Positions 40,350-53,200 of a DNA stretch of 64,000 nucleotides are shown here, piece after piece. Made by a program: the position numbers and the translations under genes. The stretch comes from Gari tellinella (lineage: Eukaryota; Mollusca; Bivalvia; Cardiida; Psammobiidae): assembly GCA_922989275.2 (NCBI GenBank), contig OV277861.1, positions 41,046,623 through 41,110,622 on the forward strand, given 5' to 3'. How positions within the stretch are numbered: the first letter of the stretch is position 1; every line of letters starts with the position of its first letter. The notes below the pieces were generated by a model. That model was given only the letters and a program-made list of their open reading frames with translations, was not told where the DNA came from and searched no databases.

Positions 40350-42840
40350 TACACTGTGTTCTTTTTAAAGCAAATAACATTTGTTATAACTTACAAACTT
40401 ACAATAAGGTATGCTTTTTAAGATAAAATTATCTGCGTTTTACAAATCTATATGTTAAGGCCTATTTATAATTGACAAAAAATATTTACATGAATATTAT
40501 TTTAATATAATTGCTCAGAAAACAAAAGCTTATATATATTGAAGATAAACAAAATTACAAATTTTGATAAAGATAAACATTTAATTATAACGTTGATATA
40601 AGCTTCCAGAATTGGTACATCAAACTTAAATTTGAATTTTGAATTAAAGGTATATTTGATGAATACCGTATGTTTGTCAACAAGCCAACATTCATCTTTT
40701 GTACACACAGCTGGCTGACGTTTGATGTTGGACGCAAATATATTAATCTGTAAATTTGCGTGAATTTTCGGTACGAGTTCGAATCTCATTAACTTATTAA
40801 TGTTTTTTATTTGAAATATTTTTAAACTGAATCATTTTCTAAACTGCTATTTACGTGTTTATATAGGCGCCTTGCATTCATTTTACATTTTTAGGCCAAT
40901 CCTGATTTTCAGTCTCTTTAAGTGGCAATACATAATATTATGACAAAAACAAATATATCATACATGTATATAGGTGCACAATGTACTACATTTACAATAA
41001 TATATATAACGTATCGTACAATGTAAACACAACATAAAAAAAGATGCGCTATCTCAGATTAATAGTGCTCAGTTGTTATCCTTTTCGTTTATATCACTTT
41101 GTCGTTTTTTGAAAGCATGAATATAGAAATGTTGCTACTGATTTAATAGTTACTTCATTTTTTTGCTGACATCCAGATTTTAAACTTTATATATGTATAT
41201 TTACGTTTGTAAATACTTTTCGGAAAGGTAATGATTTCTCAAGTCAGAATAAAATGCGCAACACAGTAAAAATGGTATTCATTTTCCACAACATGTTTAG
41301 AGCAAAGTTTATATATTCTATTTTGTCGTGGTACATTATTATATCTTACTGCTTCAATTTCCAAGTTATGGCATAAAGTTCGAAAATTTACACATGCGAA
41401 TCTGCGAATACTTAGTTATACTTAATAAGTGTAAAGCTTCCCTCTTTGGGGGAAGAATGTTGATCTCTAAACACAGATGACTGCTAAATGCAGGACAAAT
41501 CTGACCAATTAAGCTCCACATTGTATACGTAAAAGACGCGTTGTTTCACTTGTAAATTCATGGTTTCAATAGTTATGCACCATTGACTAATTCTTCTGTA
41601 AATGCTTTTACATCAGAAGCCATTTCATCTGAATTGCCTTCAAATGCTGTCATACCTGTTTACATAATCAGTTCACCGCCGTGACGTCATCTGTTTTAAA
41701 CAATTGTCGGTTGCTTACATTTCTTAAATCTCAAACTTAGGTAAATCGACTAAAGTGAGATCGTATTGAGTGTCGAACTGTTCATGGCACTCGTATCGAG
41801 GTACCTGCAAAAACAATCCATGAAATCAAAATTTGAGAAATAAAAGCAGAGGACAATTATATAAAAAAGATATCGCGAGTGAAATGGACTGTACTAAAAC
41901 TGTAACCATTACGGTTTAACGGCCCTTTAACCCCTTCATTGCAATGACGTCATATCCTTTAAAGAAATTATCGTCTGTTATAATTTGTCAAAATTAAATA
42001 TTACTTAAATTGACAAAAGTGATATCGTAAAGAGTTTCGAACAAATTTGGATCCTGCCATACGCAAAGATCCTCGGCGTATGATCACGATTTTAACTGCT
42101 TGGCATTCATGTTTAAGTTTCTTCAACTTTCTCAAGTTCAAAAGTTAATGACTTTAAAATTATTTTTCACAACAATTTTGTAGTTGACAAAAGTGAATCA
42201 GACGATATCGTTGCTATCTTCTTATCAACAACGGAATTGATGCTTTATTTTCCATGCCGTTACCATAGATTGTATTAAAAATATATATGTCTACACGTTG
42301 TGATAATAATTGTACAGTAACAATTTAAGAGGACACATTTGATAATAGAAACGAATAGCTTTTATTAAGACATTGTGGTTAAATAATGCAACACTGAATT
42401 GTTATCGTATGTCTTGTATGTTAAATTGCAAATGGCTTATGCTGACGCCAATAAAGGTTATAGTGTTTACAGGTTACTTAACAGTGTGATCTATTCTGGG
42501 TTTTGTTATCAGCCAAATTCTGTTACCAACGTTTCCCAACAATTTATCAATATATTAGATCTACTTCCTTGTTGATCTGATATGTAATCTAAACCCTTTT
42601 AGTGTCAAGCTCTACAGTACTAACATATGCAAACAGTTTAGATCCTGATCAGACTCCGCGTACTGCGGCGTCTGATCAGTATTCAAACTATTTGACATTC
42701 GTATGAATGCACCTAGGTCAAACTGCCTAGAATTCAAAACTTTAGCAATAAAAGCGGACGGTTATGTTTGTGAGTAGATGATATTATAGCAGCGAATGTG
42801 TTTGATTGATAATGACGTCATATGTAATGGAAATGAAAGG
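40350..42840. other. No gene seen; AT-rich, one hairpin A at 42629-42695
   Basis: The first 300 bp are still a diverged family H fragment. The hairpin copy has arms AACAGTTTAGATCCTGATCAG and inverse. Stretches CCGTGACGTCATCTG (41690) and CCCCTTCATTGCAATGACG (41935) look like remains of the TTAA-class ends. Confidence 0.5.
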
Positions 42841-42844
42841 GTTA

Positions 42845-45800
42845 AAACTGGAGACGAAGGTAGGTGAAATATATTCTTATATTGAAATGCTGGTGTTGTT
42901 AGTTTTACTGGTTTCTTTTCCTAAATGTCTAACATTACATTTTCAAGCTTATGAAGTAGATCCGCTTAGTTGACCAAACTGGGGACGAAGGTAGGTGAAA
43001 TGGGTGATGGACAATTCGTCAAAGTGCAAACTCGTCAAAAAAGGATTATAGCACAAAAGGGGTAGTCAACTCGTCAAAAAGGCAATCATAGTACAAAAGG
43101 GTAGTCAACTCGTCAAAAAGATTTTTGTATACTTATTTCGTTATACAATAAATATAACGATATTGCATATTGGGAATTAAAAAAGTATGAATATTAACTG
43201 CTCTTTTCTAATATTTTCGATCTGTAAACTTTCATTTAAAACAGTGTACGTAGACCCTGATCATCGCTTCGAACGGCGCTGTCAGATAGATATATAAGGT
43301 ACAGAGTACAATTGCGCAAAATGACAAACAATGTATTAATCTAGATCTATAGAGAAATGATTTTTAATCCAACACTGTCGGGAGCCCTTTGGTCCGCGTC
43401 TACACTGTTAACACATTAATTTTTTATCATCTACATATTTATTTACATTATGGTGCAAACTGTTCAACAACAGTGTAGATCTTGGTCATAAGGCTTTCGC
43501 GCTATCATATTTATAAGTTCTTATGATATCAGTATCCAAACTGTTCGACACATGTTTGATCACTGAGCGATGCATTCCAGTGTACGTTTGCCTAATAGTA
43601 TGATGATTACTTTAATCTAACAGTTTAATACAAGTGCAGACATAACAAGTCGAGTAATTGCCAATCAACTTTTCGCACCAGATAAACAACAATGCCCAGC
43701 AAATTAAAGTAATTTGCACGTGGCGCTAGATACCTACAGTTTCTTATTAAAGAAAATTGTTTCTGTGTTAATTTCAGCATTAAATCAGAATCTAAACCAT
43801 ATATATCCAGACTCAATTTTTTTAAATGATTTTAAATAACACATTCTATCAAGGATAAGGCACGGGATATTCTAATACACGTAGAAGTTAATATGTATTG
43901 GCGAGGGCATACTGATTTCTGCGTTACTTTTGTCCTGGTTTAAGCCAAATTTTCTTTCTCTTGTAAATCGATTATGCTTAAACTCTAAATAAAATGTACA
44001 CTCAATATTATACATTGAAAAGTCTCCCTATTGTGGTAAAAGTTTACGTTTATGGACAAATCGGCATCAAGTTCATCTTATATATATTTAGATCTAGTAA
44101 TTTATGTACTACTTTAAATGCTAGAAAATCCATCTCAACTTCTTGATAATTTCAAATTTACCAATATAGACCTATACATTTAACAAAAAAGTATTATTAT
44201 AAATGTATTTAACAGGTTAGTATATACCCCAACACAAAATCCTTTTTGACGAATCGTCTTTTGCCATTACTATATATTGCCTTTTTGACGAGTTTACACT
44301 TTGACGAATCGTCCGTAATTCGGTGAAATATATTCTTATATTGAAATGCTGGTGTTGTTAGTTTTACTGGTTTCTTTTCCTAAATGTCTAACATTACATT
44401 TTCAAGCTTATGAAGTAGATCCGCTTAGTTGACCAAACTGGAGACGAAGGTAGGTGAAATATATTCTTATATTGAAATGCTGGTGTTGTTAGTTTTACTG
44501 GTTTCTTTTCCTAAATGTCTAACATTACATTTTCAAGCTTATGAAGTAGATCCGCTTAGTTGACCAAACTGGAGACGAAGGTAGGTGAAATATATTCTTA
44601 TATTGAAATGCTGGTGTTGTTAGTTTTACTGGTTTCTTTTCCTAAATGTCTAACATTACATTTTCAAGCTTATGAAGTAGATACGCTTAGTTGACCAAAC
44701 TGGAGACGAAGGTAGGTGAAATATATTCTTATATTGAAATGCTGGTGTTGTTAGTTTTACTGGTTTCTTTTCCTAAATGTCTAACATTACATTTTCAAGC
44801 TTATGAAGTAGATCCGCTTAGTTGACCAAACTGGAGACGAAGGTAGGTGAAATATATTCTTATATTGAAATGCTGGTGTTGTTAGTTTTACTGGTTTCTT
44901 TTCCTAAATGTCTAACATTACATTTTCAAGCTTATGAAGTAGATCCGCTTAGTTGACCAAACTGGAGACGAAGGTAGGTGAAATATATTCTTATATTGAA
45001 ATGCTGGTGTTGTTAGTTTTACTGGTTTCTTTTCCTAAATGTCTAACATTACATTTTCAAGCTTATGAAGTAGATCCGCTTAGTTGACCAAACTGGAGAC
45101 GAAGGTAGGTGAAATATATTCTTATATTGAAATGCTGGTGTTGTTAGTTGTACTGGTTTCTTTTCCTAAATGTCTAACGTTTCATTTTTAAAGCTTATGG
45201 AGTAGATCCGCTTAGTTGACAACACTGGAGATGATGGTAGGTGAAATATATTCTTATATTGAAATGCTGGTGTTGTTAGTTTTACTATTTTCTTTTCCTA
45301 AATGTCTAACATTTCATTTTCAAGCTTATGAAGTAGATACGCTTAGTTGACCAAACTGGAGACGAAGGTAGGTGAAATATATTCTTATATTGAAATGCTG
45401 GTGTTGTTAGTTTTACTGGTTTCTTTTCCTAAATGTCTAACATTTCATTTTCAAGCTTATGAAGTAGATCCGCTTAGTTGACCAAACTGGAGACGAAGGT
45501 AGGTGAAATATATTCTTATATTGAAATGCTGGTGTTGTTAGTTTTACTGGTTTCTTTTCCTAAATGTCTAACATTTCATTTTAAAGCTTATAAAGTAGAT
45601 CCGCTTAGTTGACCAAACTGGAGACGAAGGTAGGTGAAATATATTCTTATATTGAAATGCTGGTGTTGTTAGTTTTACTGGTTTCTTTTCCTAAATGTCT
45701 GACATTTCATTTTCAAGCTTATGAAGTAGATCCGCTTAGTTGATCAAACTGGAGACGAAGGTAGGTGAAATATATTCTTATATTGAAATGCTGGTGTTGT

Positions 45801-48630
45801 TAGTTTTACTGTTTTCTTTTCCTAAATGTCTAACGTTTCATTTTAAAGCTTATGAAGTAGATCCGCTTAGTTGACAAAACTGGAGATGATGGTAGGTGAA
45901 TTATATTCTTATATTGAAATGCTGGTGTTGTTAGTTTTACTATTTTCTTTTCCTAAATGTCTAACATTTCATTTTCAAGCTTATGAAGTAGATCCGCTTA
46001 GTTGACCAAACTGGAGACGAAGGTAGGTGAAATATATTCTTATATTGAAATGCTGGTGTTGTTAGTTTTACTAGTTTCTTTTCCTAAATGTCTAACATTT
46101 CATTTTCAAGCTTATGAAGTAGATCCGCTTAATTGACCAAACTGGAGACGAAGGTAGGTGAAATATATTCTTATATTGAAATGCTGGTGTTGTTAGTTTT
46201 ACTGGTTTCTTTTCCTAAATGTCTAACATTTCATTTTCAAGCTTATGAAGTAGATCCGCTTAGTTGACCAAACTGGAGACGAAGGTAGGTGAAATATATT
46301 CTTATATTGAAATGCTGGTGTTGTTAGTTTTACTATTTTCTTTTCCTAAATGTCTAACATTTCATTTTCAAGCTTATGAAGTAGATCCGCTTAGTTGACC
46401 AAACTGGAGACGAAGGTAGGTGAAATATATTCTTATATTGAAATGCTGGTGTTGTTAGTTTTACTAGTTTCTTTTCCTAAATGTCTAACATTTCATTTTC
46501 AAGCTTATGAAGTAGATCCGCTTAGTTGACCAAACTGGAGACGAAGGTAGGTGAAATATATTCTTATATTGAAATGCTGGTGTTGTTAGTTTTACTGGTT
46601 TCTTTTCCTAAATGTCTAACATTACATTTTCAAGCTTATGAAGTAGATCCGCTTAGTTGACCAAACTGGAGACGAAGGTAGGTGAAATATATTCTTATAT
46701 TGAAATGCTGGTGTTGTTAGTTTTACTGGTTTCTTTTCCTAAATGTCTAACATTACATTTTCAAGCTTATGAAGTAGATCCGCTTAGTTGACCAAACTGG
46801 AGACGAAGGTAGGTGAAATATATTCTTATATTGAAATGCTGGTGTTGTTAGTTTTACTGGTTTCTTTTCCTAAATGTCTAACATTACATTTTCAAGCTTA
46901 TGAAGTAGATACGCTTAGTTGACCAAACTGGAGACGAAGGTAGGTGAAATATATTCTTATATTGAAATGCTGGTGTTGTTAGTTTTACTGGTTTCTTTTC
47001 CTAAATGTCTAACATTACATTTTCAAGCTTATGAAGTAGATCCGCTTAGTTGACCAAACTGGAGACGAAGGTAGGTGAAATATATTCTTATATTGAAATG
47101 CTGGTGTTGTTAGTTTTACTGGTTTCTTTTCCTAAATGTCTAACATTACATTTTCAAGCTTATGAAGTAGATCCGCTTAGTTGACCAAACTGGAGACGAA
47201 GGTAGGTGAAATATATTCTTATATTGAAATGCTGGTGTTGTTAGTTTTACTGGTTTCTTTTCCTAAATGTCTAACATTACATTTTCAAGCTTATGAAGTA
47301 GATCCGCTTAGTTGACCAAACTGGAGACGAAGGTAGGTGAAATATATTCTTATATTGAAATGCTGGTGTTGTTAGTTGTACTGGTTTCTTTTCCTAAATG
47401 TCTAACGTTTCATTTTTAAAGCTTATGGAGTAGATCCGCTTAGTTGACAACACTGGAGATGATGGTAGGTGAAATATATTCTTATATTGAAATGCTGGTG
47501 TTGTTAGTTTTACTATTTTCTTTTCCTAAATGTCTAACATTTCATTTTCAAGCTTATGAAGTAGATACGCTTAGTTGACCAAACTGGAGACGAAGGTAGG
47601 TGAAATATATTCTTATATTGAAATGCTGGTGTTGTTAGTTTTACTGGTTTCTTTTCCTAAATGTCTAACATTTCATTTTCAAGCTTATGAAGTAGATCCG
47701 CTTAGTTGACCAAACTGGAGACGAAGGTAGGTGAAATATATTCTTATATTGAAATGCTGGTGTTGTTAGTTTTACTGGTTTCTTTTCCTAAATGTCTAAC
47801 ATTTCATTTTAAAGCTTATAAAGTAGATCCGCTTAGTTGACCAAACTGGAGACGAAGGTAGGTGAAATATATTCTTATATTGAAATGCTGGTGTTGTTAG
47901 TTTTACTGGTTTCTTTTCCTAAATGTCTGACATTTCATTTTCAAGCTTATGAAGTAGATCCGCTTAGTTGATCAAACTGGAGACGAAGGTAGGTGAAATG
48001 TATTCTTATATTGAAATGCTGGTGTTGTTAGTTTTACTGTTTTCTTTTCCTAAATGTCTAACGTTTCATTTTAAAGCTTATGAAGTAGATCCGCTTAGTT
48101 GACAAAACTGGAGATGATGGTAGGTGAATTATATTCTTATATTGAAATGCTGGTGTTGTTAGTTTTACTATTTTCTTTTCCTAAATGTCTAACATTTCAT
48201 TTTCAAGCTTATGAAGTAGATCCGCTTAGTTGACCAAACTGGAGACGAAGGTAGGTGAAATATATTCTTATATTGAAATGCTGGTGTTGTTAGTTTTACT
48301 AGTTTCTTTTCCTAAATGTCTAACATTTCATTTTCAAGCTTATGAAGTAGATCCGCTTAGTTGACCAAACTGGAGACGAAGGTAGGTGAAATATATTCTT
48401 ATATTGAAATGCTGGTGTTGTTAGTTTTACTGGTTTCTTTTCCTAAATGTCTAACATTTCATTTTCAAGCTTATGAAGTAGATCCGCTTAGTTGACCAAA
48501 CTGGAGACGAAGGTAGGTGAAATATATTCTTATATTGAAATGCTGGTGTTGTTAGTTTTACTGGTTTCTTTTTCCTAAATGTCTAACATTTCAATTTAAA
48601 GCTTATGAAGTAGATCCGCTTAGTTGACCA
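42845..48630 (+). repeat. 131-bp tandem satellite, 34 copies
   Basis: Monomer of 131 bp beginning AACTGGAGACGAAGGTAGGT and ending GATCCGCTTAGTTGACC; register markers GAGACGAAG fall at 42851, 42982, 44441, 44572, 44703 and so on. Excluding the 1328 bp of an insertion plus its target duplicate, the length is 34.0 units. Most of the array is two copies of a 17-unit block: rare variants recur 2228 bp apart (for example ATACGC at 44681/46909 and 45337/47565; GTTAGTTGTA at 45143/47371). One variant unit is 132 bp. No frame is open through a unit. Confidence 0.95.
43002..44321. mobile_element. 1320-bp DNA transposon inside satellite unit 2, 8-bp target duplication
   Basis: Target duplicate GGTGAAAT at 42994-43001 and 44322-44329, both matching the satellite consensus. 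The ends are imperfect inverted repeats of about 42 bp sharing ATTCGTCAAAGTG and AAACTCGTCAAAAA. Eight-base duplications are typical of hAT elements. Left subterminal region has CTCGTCAAAAAGG in direct repeats. No transposase frame, so non-autonomous; it contains degenerate hairpin B pieces near 43250 and 43380. Confidence 0.85.
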
Positions 48631-48758
48631 TTTTATATTACATGTATATTTATATAGCAATGGACTCTCTTTGTGCTCTTGCTTGAATATTTCATTATAG
48701 ATAAAAAAAAAAAAGGATGTTCATACCGCAGATCTTTGCATATGAAATGACCTGAAAC

Positions 48759-49731
48759 TACGGAAGCTTATACGGACCCCCTTATATATACAATAAATGT
48801 GTAAAAATGTCACGCAGTTTTATGATATAAAAATGCTTTTAAACAATAATGATATACGTTGGGTACAACATAACGTGTCATTTTTAAGTCTCTTATGATA
48901 ATGATATGTATGTCAATAACTTTTGTCAATTATAAATGGAATTAAAATATAAATTGGTAAAAATCAGAGAATTTATATCTTACAAAAGTCTAATTTTGTA
49001 TATTTCTAAGTTATAATAAATGTAAAAGGCTAAAAAAGAACACATTGTATATTAACCAAAATAAGTATATTTTCTATACTACTTACGTGATTATTTCATA
49101 TACTTAATGACTATATTGCTGAATATATCTTCACAACATATAATAGATTGAAAGTAACGGATCATATTAAATAAATAGTGTCCTTTTTATGAGCAAATTC
49201 GAGCTAATTTTAATGTATTTCAGTAAAAACGAATTATTTATATTTCAAGGCTAAATATAAGAGACTTAAAACTGACGTGCTATGTTGTACCCAACGTATA
49301 TCATTATTGGTTCAAAGCATTTTTATATAATAAAACTGCGTGGAGTTTTTACACATTTATTGTATATATAAGGCGGTCCGTATAAGCTTCTGTAATATGC
49401 AATGTTTTTTTTTAGCCTTTTACATTTATTAAAACTTAAAAATATACAAAAAGATACGTTTTGTAAGCTATAAATTCTCTGCTTTTTACCAATTTATATC
49501 TCAAATCCATTACATAAAGTTATTGACATAAATATTATTATCATATAACTGCTCAGAAAACATTAGCTTTTATATATTGCAGATATATAAAACTGTTAAT
49601 TTCGATAAAGATAAATATTAATGTTGATATAACTACACATTAAATATCACTTCATATTTATCAAAGGTATGTAACTCTTTAATTTTTCAGAGATATTATT
49701 ACATATAAGGGGGTTCGTATAAGCTTCCGTA
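48759..49731. mobile_element. Foldback family H, copy beside the satellite
   Basis: Starts TACGGAAGCTTATACGGACC. A first inverted end lies at 49368-49394 and closes arms of at least 140 bp that pair almost fully; a second, GTTCGTATAAGCTTCCGTA, lies at 49713-49731, preceded by the family's right-hand sequence. So either two overlapping elements or one with an internal copy of its end. Confidence 0.75.
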
Positions 49732-49739
49732 GACCAACA

Positions 49740-50130
49740 GTACATATCCTGATGAGACGCCGCAAATTGCAGCGAGTCAGCAGGAAACTGTTTGCTAATA
49801 TATGAACGTACATTTTTTGTCTAAATGACTAAACACAACCAATCTCGCCAATGAAACATATGTTGTCTGAAATATTACATAAATATCTGTAGCAGTATAT
49901 AAAACGTGTTTCTAAAACATTGGTCATACACGCAACAAGCTTTTGTATAAGTTTCTTTTGTATAAGTTTGCCTATGTCCCTTTTATAGGATGCTAGGCAC
50001 AGATGGGTTGAGCCGGACCTACCCGTACTTCGAAGTTTGTTTGTGATATAGTTTAGTTTTAACTTCGAAATAGGTGTAAGTTTCACTGACGCGAGTTCAT
50101 GCTATCGATGTTAGCATTATGTTTGTGTTT
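49740..50130. other. Upstream of the receptor gene; degenerate hairpin A
   Basis: CATATCCTGATGAGACGCCG with a broken partner near 49785. The rest may hold the first untranslated exon or promoter of the receptor gene; nothing decisive is visible. Confidence 0.4.
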
Positions 50131-50140
50131 TCAGCCAAAT

Positions 50141-50219
50141 ATGGGAGTGTTAGGGTTATGGCAACTGACACAGCTATGGTTGACATGGCTCCAGTTAGGT
50201 CCAGTTGTATCAGGATGCG
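50141..50219 (+). CDS. Receptor exon 1: signal peptide
   Basis: ATG GGA GTG... gives 26 residues, hydrophobic with several Trp and Leu, ending VVSGC before donor GTGAGT. TGTTTTCAG just before (exon would start at 50135) implies an upstream untranslated exon. Confidence 0.75.
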
Positions 50220-53200
50220 GTGAGTATCAGTTTGATAAAGCAACTAAACAAGTGCAATCATTTTCAGACTTTTAAAAAAAAGTGTGATTTTATGTATTTT
50301 TAATTGGTTTAGCAGCAGTTATTTCGTTTTATTGACGGTTTCAAATATTTGAAACCATCTATAGTCAGCATCGAGTTCAAAACCTTTTACTCAGTCCTCA
50401 TCCGCTCAAGAAAGCAACACTCGATGATATCGTTTGATACTATCAGTTCTTATAAACGTCAAATTGCTGAATTTTTAGAACTGTATTACATGAAGATGAA
50501 ACAGTGAAACGATTTACAATAAAAATACTATAGTGAACAACTTGTCAAGTAACCAATTTTATGATAATCATAAAATTAGTAGAATCTACTTTCACTTTGT
50601 TTTGTTTACGAATGTATTCGGGATCAGGAAAGTGGCATGCTGCTTTGAATTGTGGCGACACCGAGGGTTGTCGATTCTGCGGCTGTTGAAAAAGCTTCCG
50701 TCAGATTTTTTAAAAGGAAATATAAAGGCCATATGTCTAGAAAATCTCTAAATATACCTGATATGATATTCACGTGTTTCATAAAATAATTTCAAATGAA
50801 GTTTAGGCCAAATCTGGCTCTCAGGTTCTTTACAGTATTGTTCAATGTTACAAGTTCTCTCCATATATTAACAGTTTCAAAGCCTACTATAAGAGATATA
50901 TAAAAATGTCGTTAAGAATTTTCACTATAAATCTGCTGGATTTCTTTCCGTGATTTTGTATTACAGTTTGAAACCATCATCAATACTCTCAAGTACTTTG
51001 AATAAACCCATAAAACAGCCATGACGACATCTGTCTTAAACAATTATCTTCTTATTTTCTCAAATATGAATATTTGCATATGTAAGCCAATTTCCCTCCC
51101 TATAACAACTCCATCCGAACAACACACATAATCTTTGTCTCCCATCGGGTGTAGTTGTAGAGAGGGAGCATTGTAGTCACAAAGACAAGCGGACGCTTGA
51201 TTCAGGATCGATTAATAATTGAGGGTCCCATATAGGATATTCTGCTTAAATAGTTTCTACATTTAGCAGTCATCTGATTCTTGATATTTTCATGTTTATT
51301 AAAGGACTGACCGCTTAACACACATTTTGCTCTATGTAGGTGCACTATGTATCTAAATACAATCAACTTTTGTATTCTGTAGCGTGTTTAGTTACAACTG
51401 TTTGCGGCGTAGGTTAGCAGTTTGTGCCCCGTGTGAAGCGTGCAGAGTACAGTAGAAAAACACCATTATTTTCATTGCAAATAGTTTGGAGCCAGATCAG
51501 ACGCCGGGTAACCTGGCATCTTATTAGGCTCCAAACTGTTTGTCACTCATATTAAAACTGGTAGTCAGAATTGTCAAAAAGTTGTCATTTTCTATATTTC
51601 ATTACAATGAGTTCGCGTTTGAACGAAGAAAAGTGTTTTCTCCACTGTATTTCAGAGCGGTAGCCAACTAGCAATCGATGGTCAACGACGGCCATCGTTT
51701 TCTTGGCTGAACTCATGGCTGATGTACATTTACCGATTTATTGAAGACTTTTTGGTTTTACAGTAAATCTCTCAAGAAACAAACAGGCGACACAGTCCTC
51801 TACATTATTCTACAACAATATATACTGGAATGCTGTCCTCGCTCTAGATGGGGTTACAGACTATAGTGATCAGCGCCCGACTTGTAGTGGAACATTCCCA
51901 GGTAATGTGACCTGGTGGCAGTTAGATCTCGGTGCTGTCCTTGCTTTGAATAGGATTGAAGTGTTTGGACGTCCACACACTCCTCCATGTGAGTATGACA
52001 TCAATGTCGTCACTGCCATGACGTCATCTTCTATTACCCATTACGTTTGAGCCATGTCATGAGAAAACCTGCCTTATTGCATTGCAAACAGTGTAGATCA
52101 AGACTAGCCACCGCGTCAAAGACACACACATGCATCTAAAGCATTTTGTGTTGCTGTATTATATATTATACGGTATTTGGTAGTGTAGACCAAACTGGTT
52201 GTGGAACAGGGTTTATATTTTATAGTTTAATTCTTTCCCATGTTACTAATGATCTTGTCATAGAATTTTTGTTAAATGTTTTACATGTATTTACTTACTG
52301 TGCTGGCGGTCTTTTTGATTGTGAGGTTGTGGAACAGGGTTTATATTTTATGTACACTGTTCGTCTTAATAGGTGAATATAGGAGATAAGTGTGAGGTTG
52401 GGCGCCCCTAAACCCATGTTTAACCCCCCAGTGGTAGTAAATGATTAATTTATAATTAATTATTGATTGCTGCTGACCGTACCAAGGCGGGCTCCTATGT
52501 TCACTTTGCTTTATGTTTGTCTTGCGTGTTGTTTTCTATTTAGTGTGTAGATGAAGGAATGGGATTGTGCATGTGTGTGTTTGTTATGGTATGACTGTGT
52601 GTGTGTTCTGCTTGAGAGGTGGGTGTATTGTTTGTGTTGCGTTTCCTGCTTGAGTCTTTCGTATTTTATTTCGTTGCAATTCAATAAGGCAGGTTTTGTT
52701 ATGATACGACTCTTTTAAATTCAATGCCTTATTTGATAAAAAGAAAATTAAACGGCACTACTTTCATTAGAGCTAACATGTACGTTTGATGAGTTTAAGT
52801 AATCACTATGTCATTGTTACATTTCAACGGGAATAAGCGTGTATTAATATGATTTGTTATTTGTACATTTTTGATTCAATTATTGTGTATATAGTTTAAT
52901 TGCTGCACATTCTATGTTTAGTACTTTGCATATGTGCATTTGGTTTTCTTGTATGCTATATTCTTTGTATGTTCAATGCTTTTAGCATACGTTTTGCTAC
53001 TATTCAATTGTATATTTAGCCTGGACTAAAGTAATATATGGGTAATGTACGACATAATTGTCATATCTCGTCAGTAACCGACAAAATAATGTAACCGTGG
53101 TCTTAATAGGCACGTTAAATTGAATATCTTCTGCGCTTAAGCTTTTTGATTTATTCCGATGAAAAGTGTCGTTTAACCTAGGTGAGAGCAATGGGGAATA

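Noticed and set aside
42845..48630. Satellite as a CRISPR array or coding repeat
   Set aside because: Head-to-tail 131-bp monomers without spacers, in a eukaryote, with stops in each frame.
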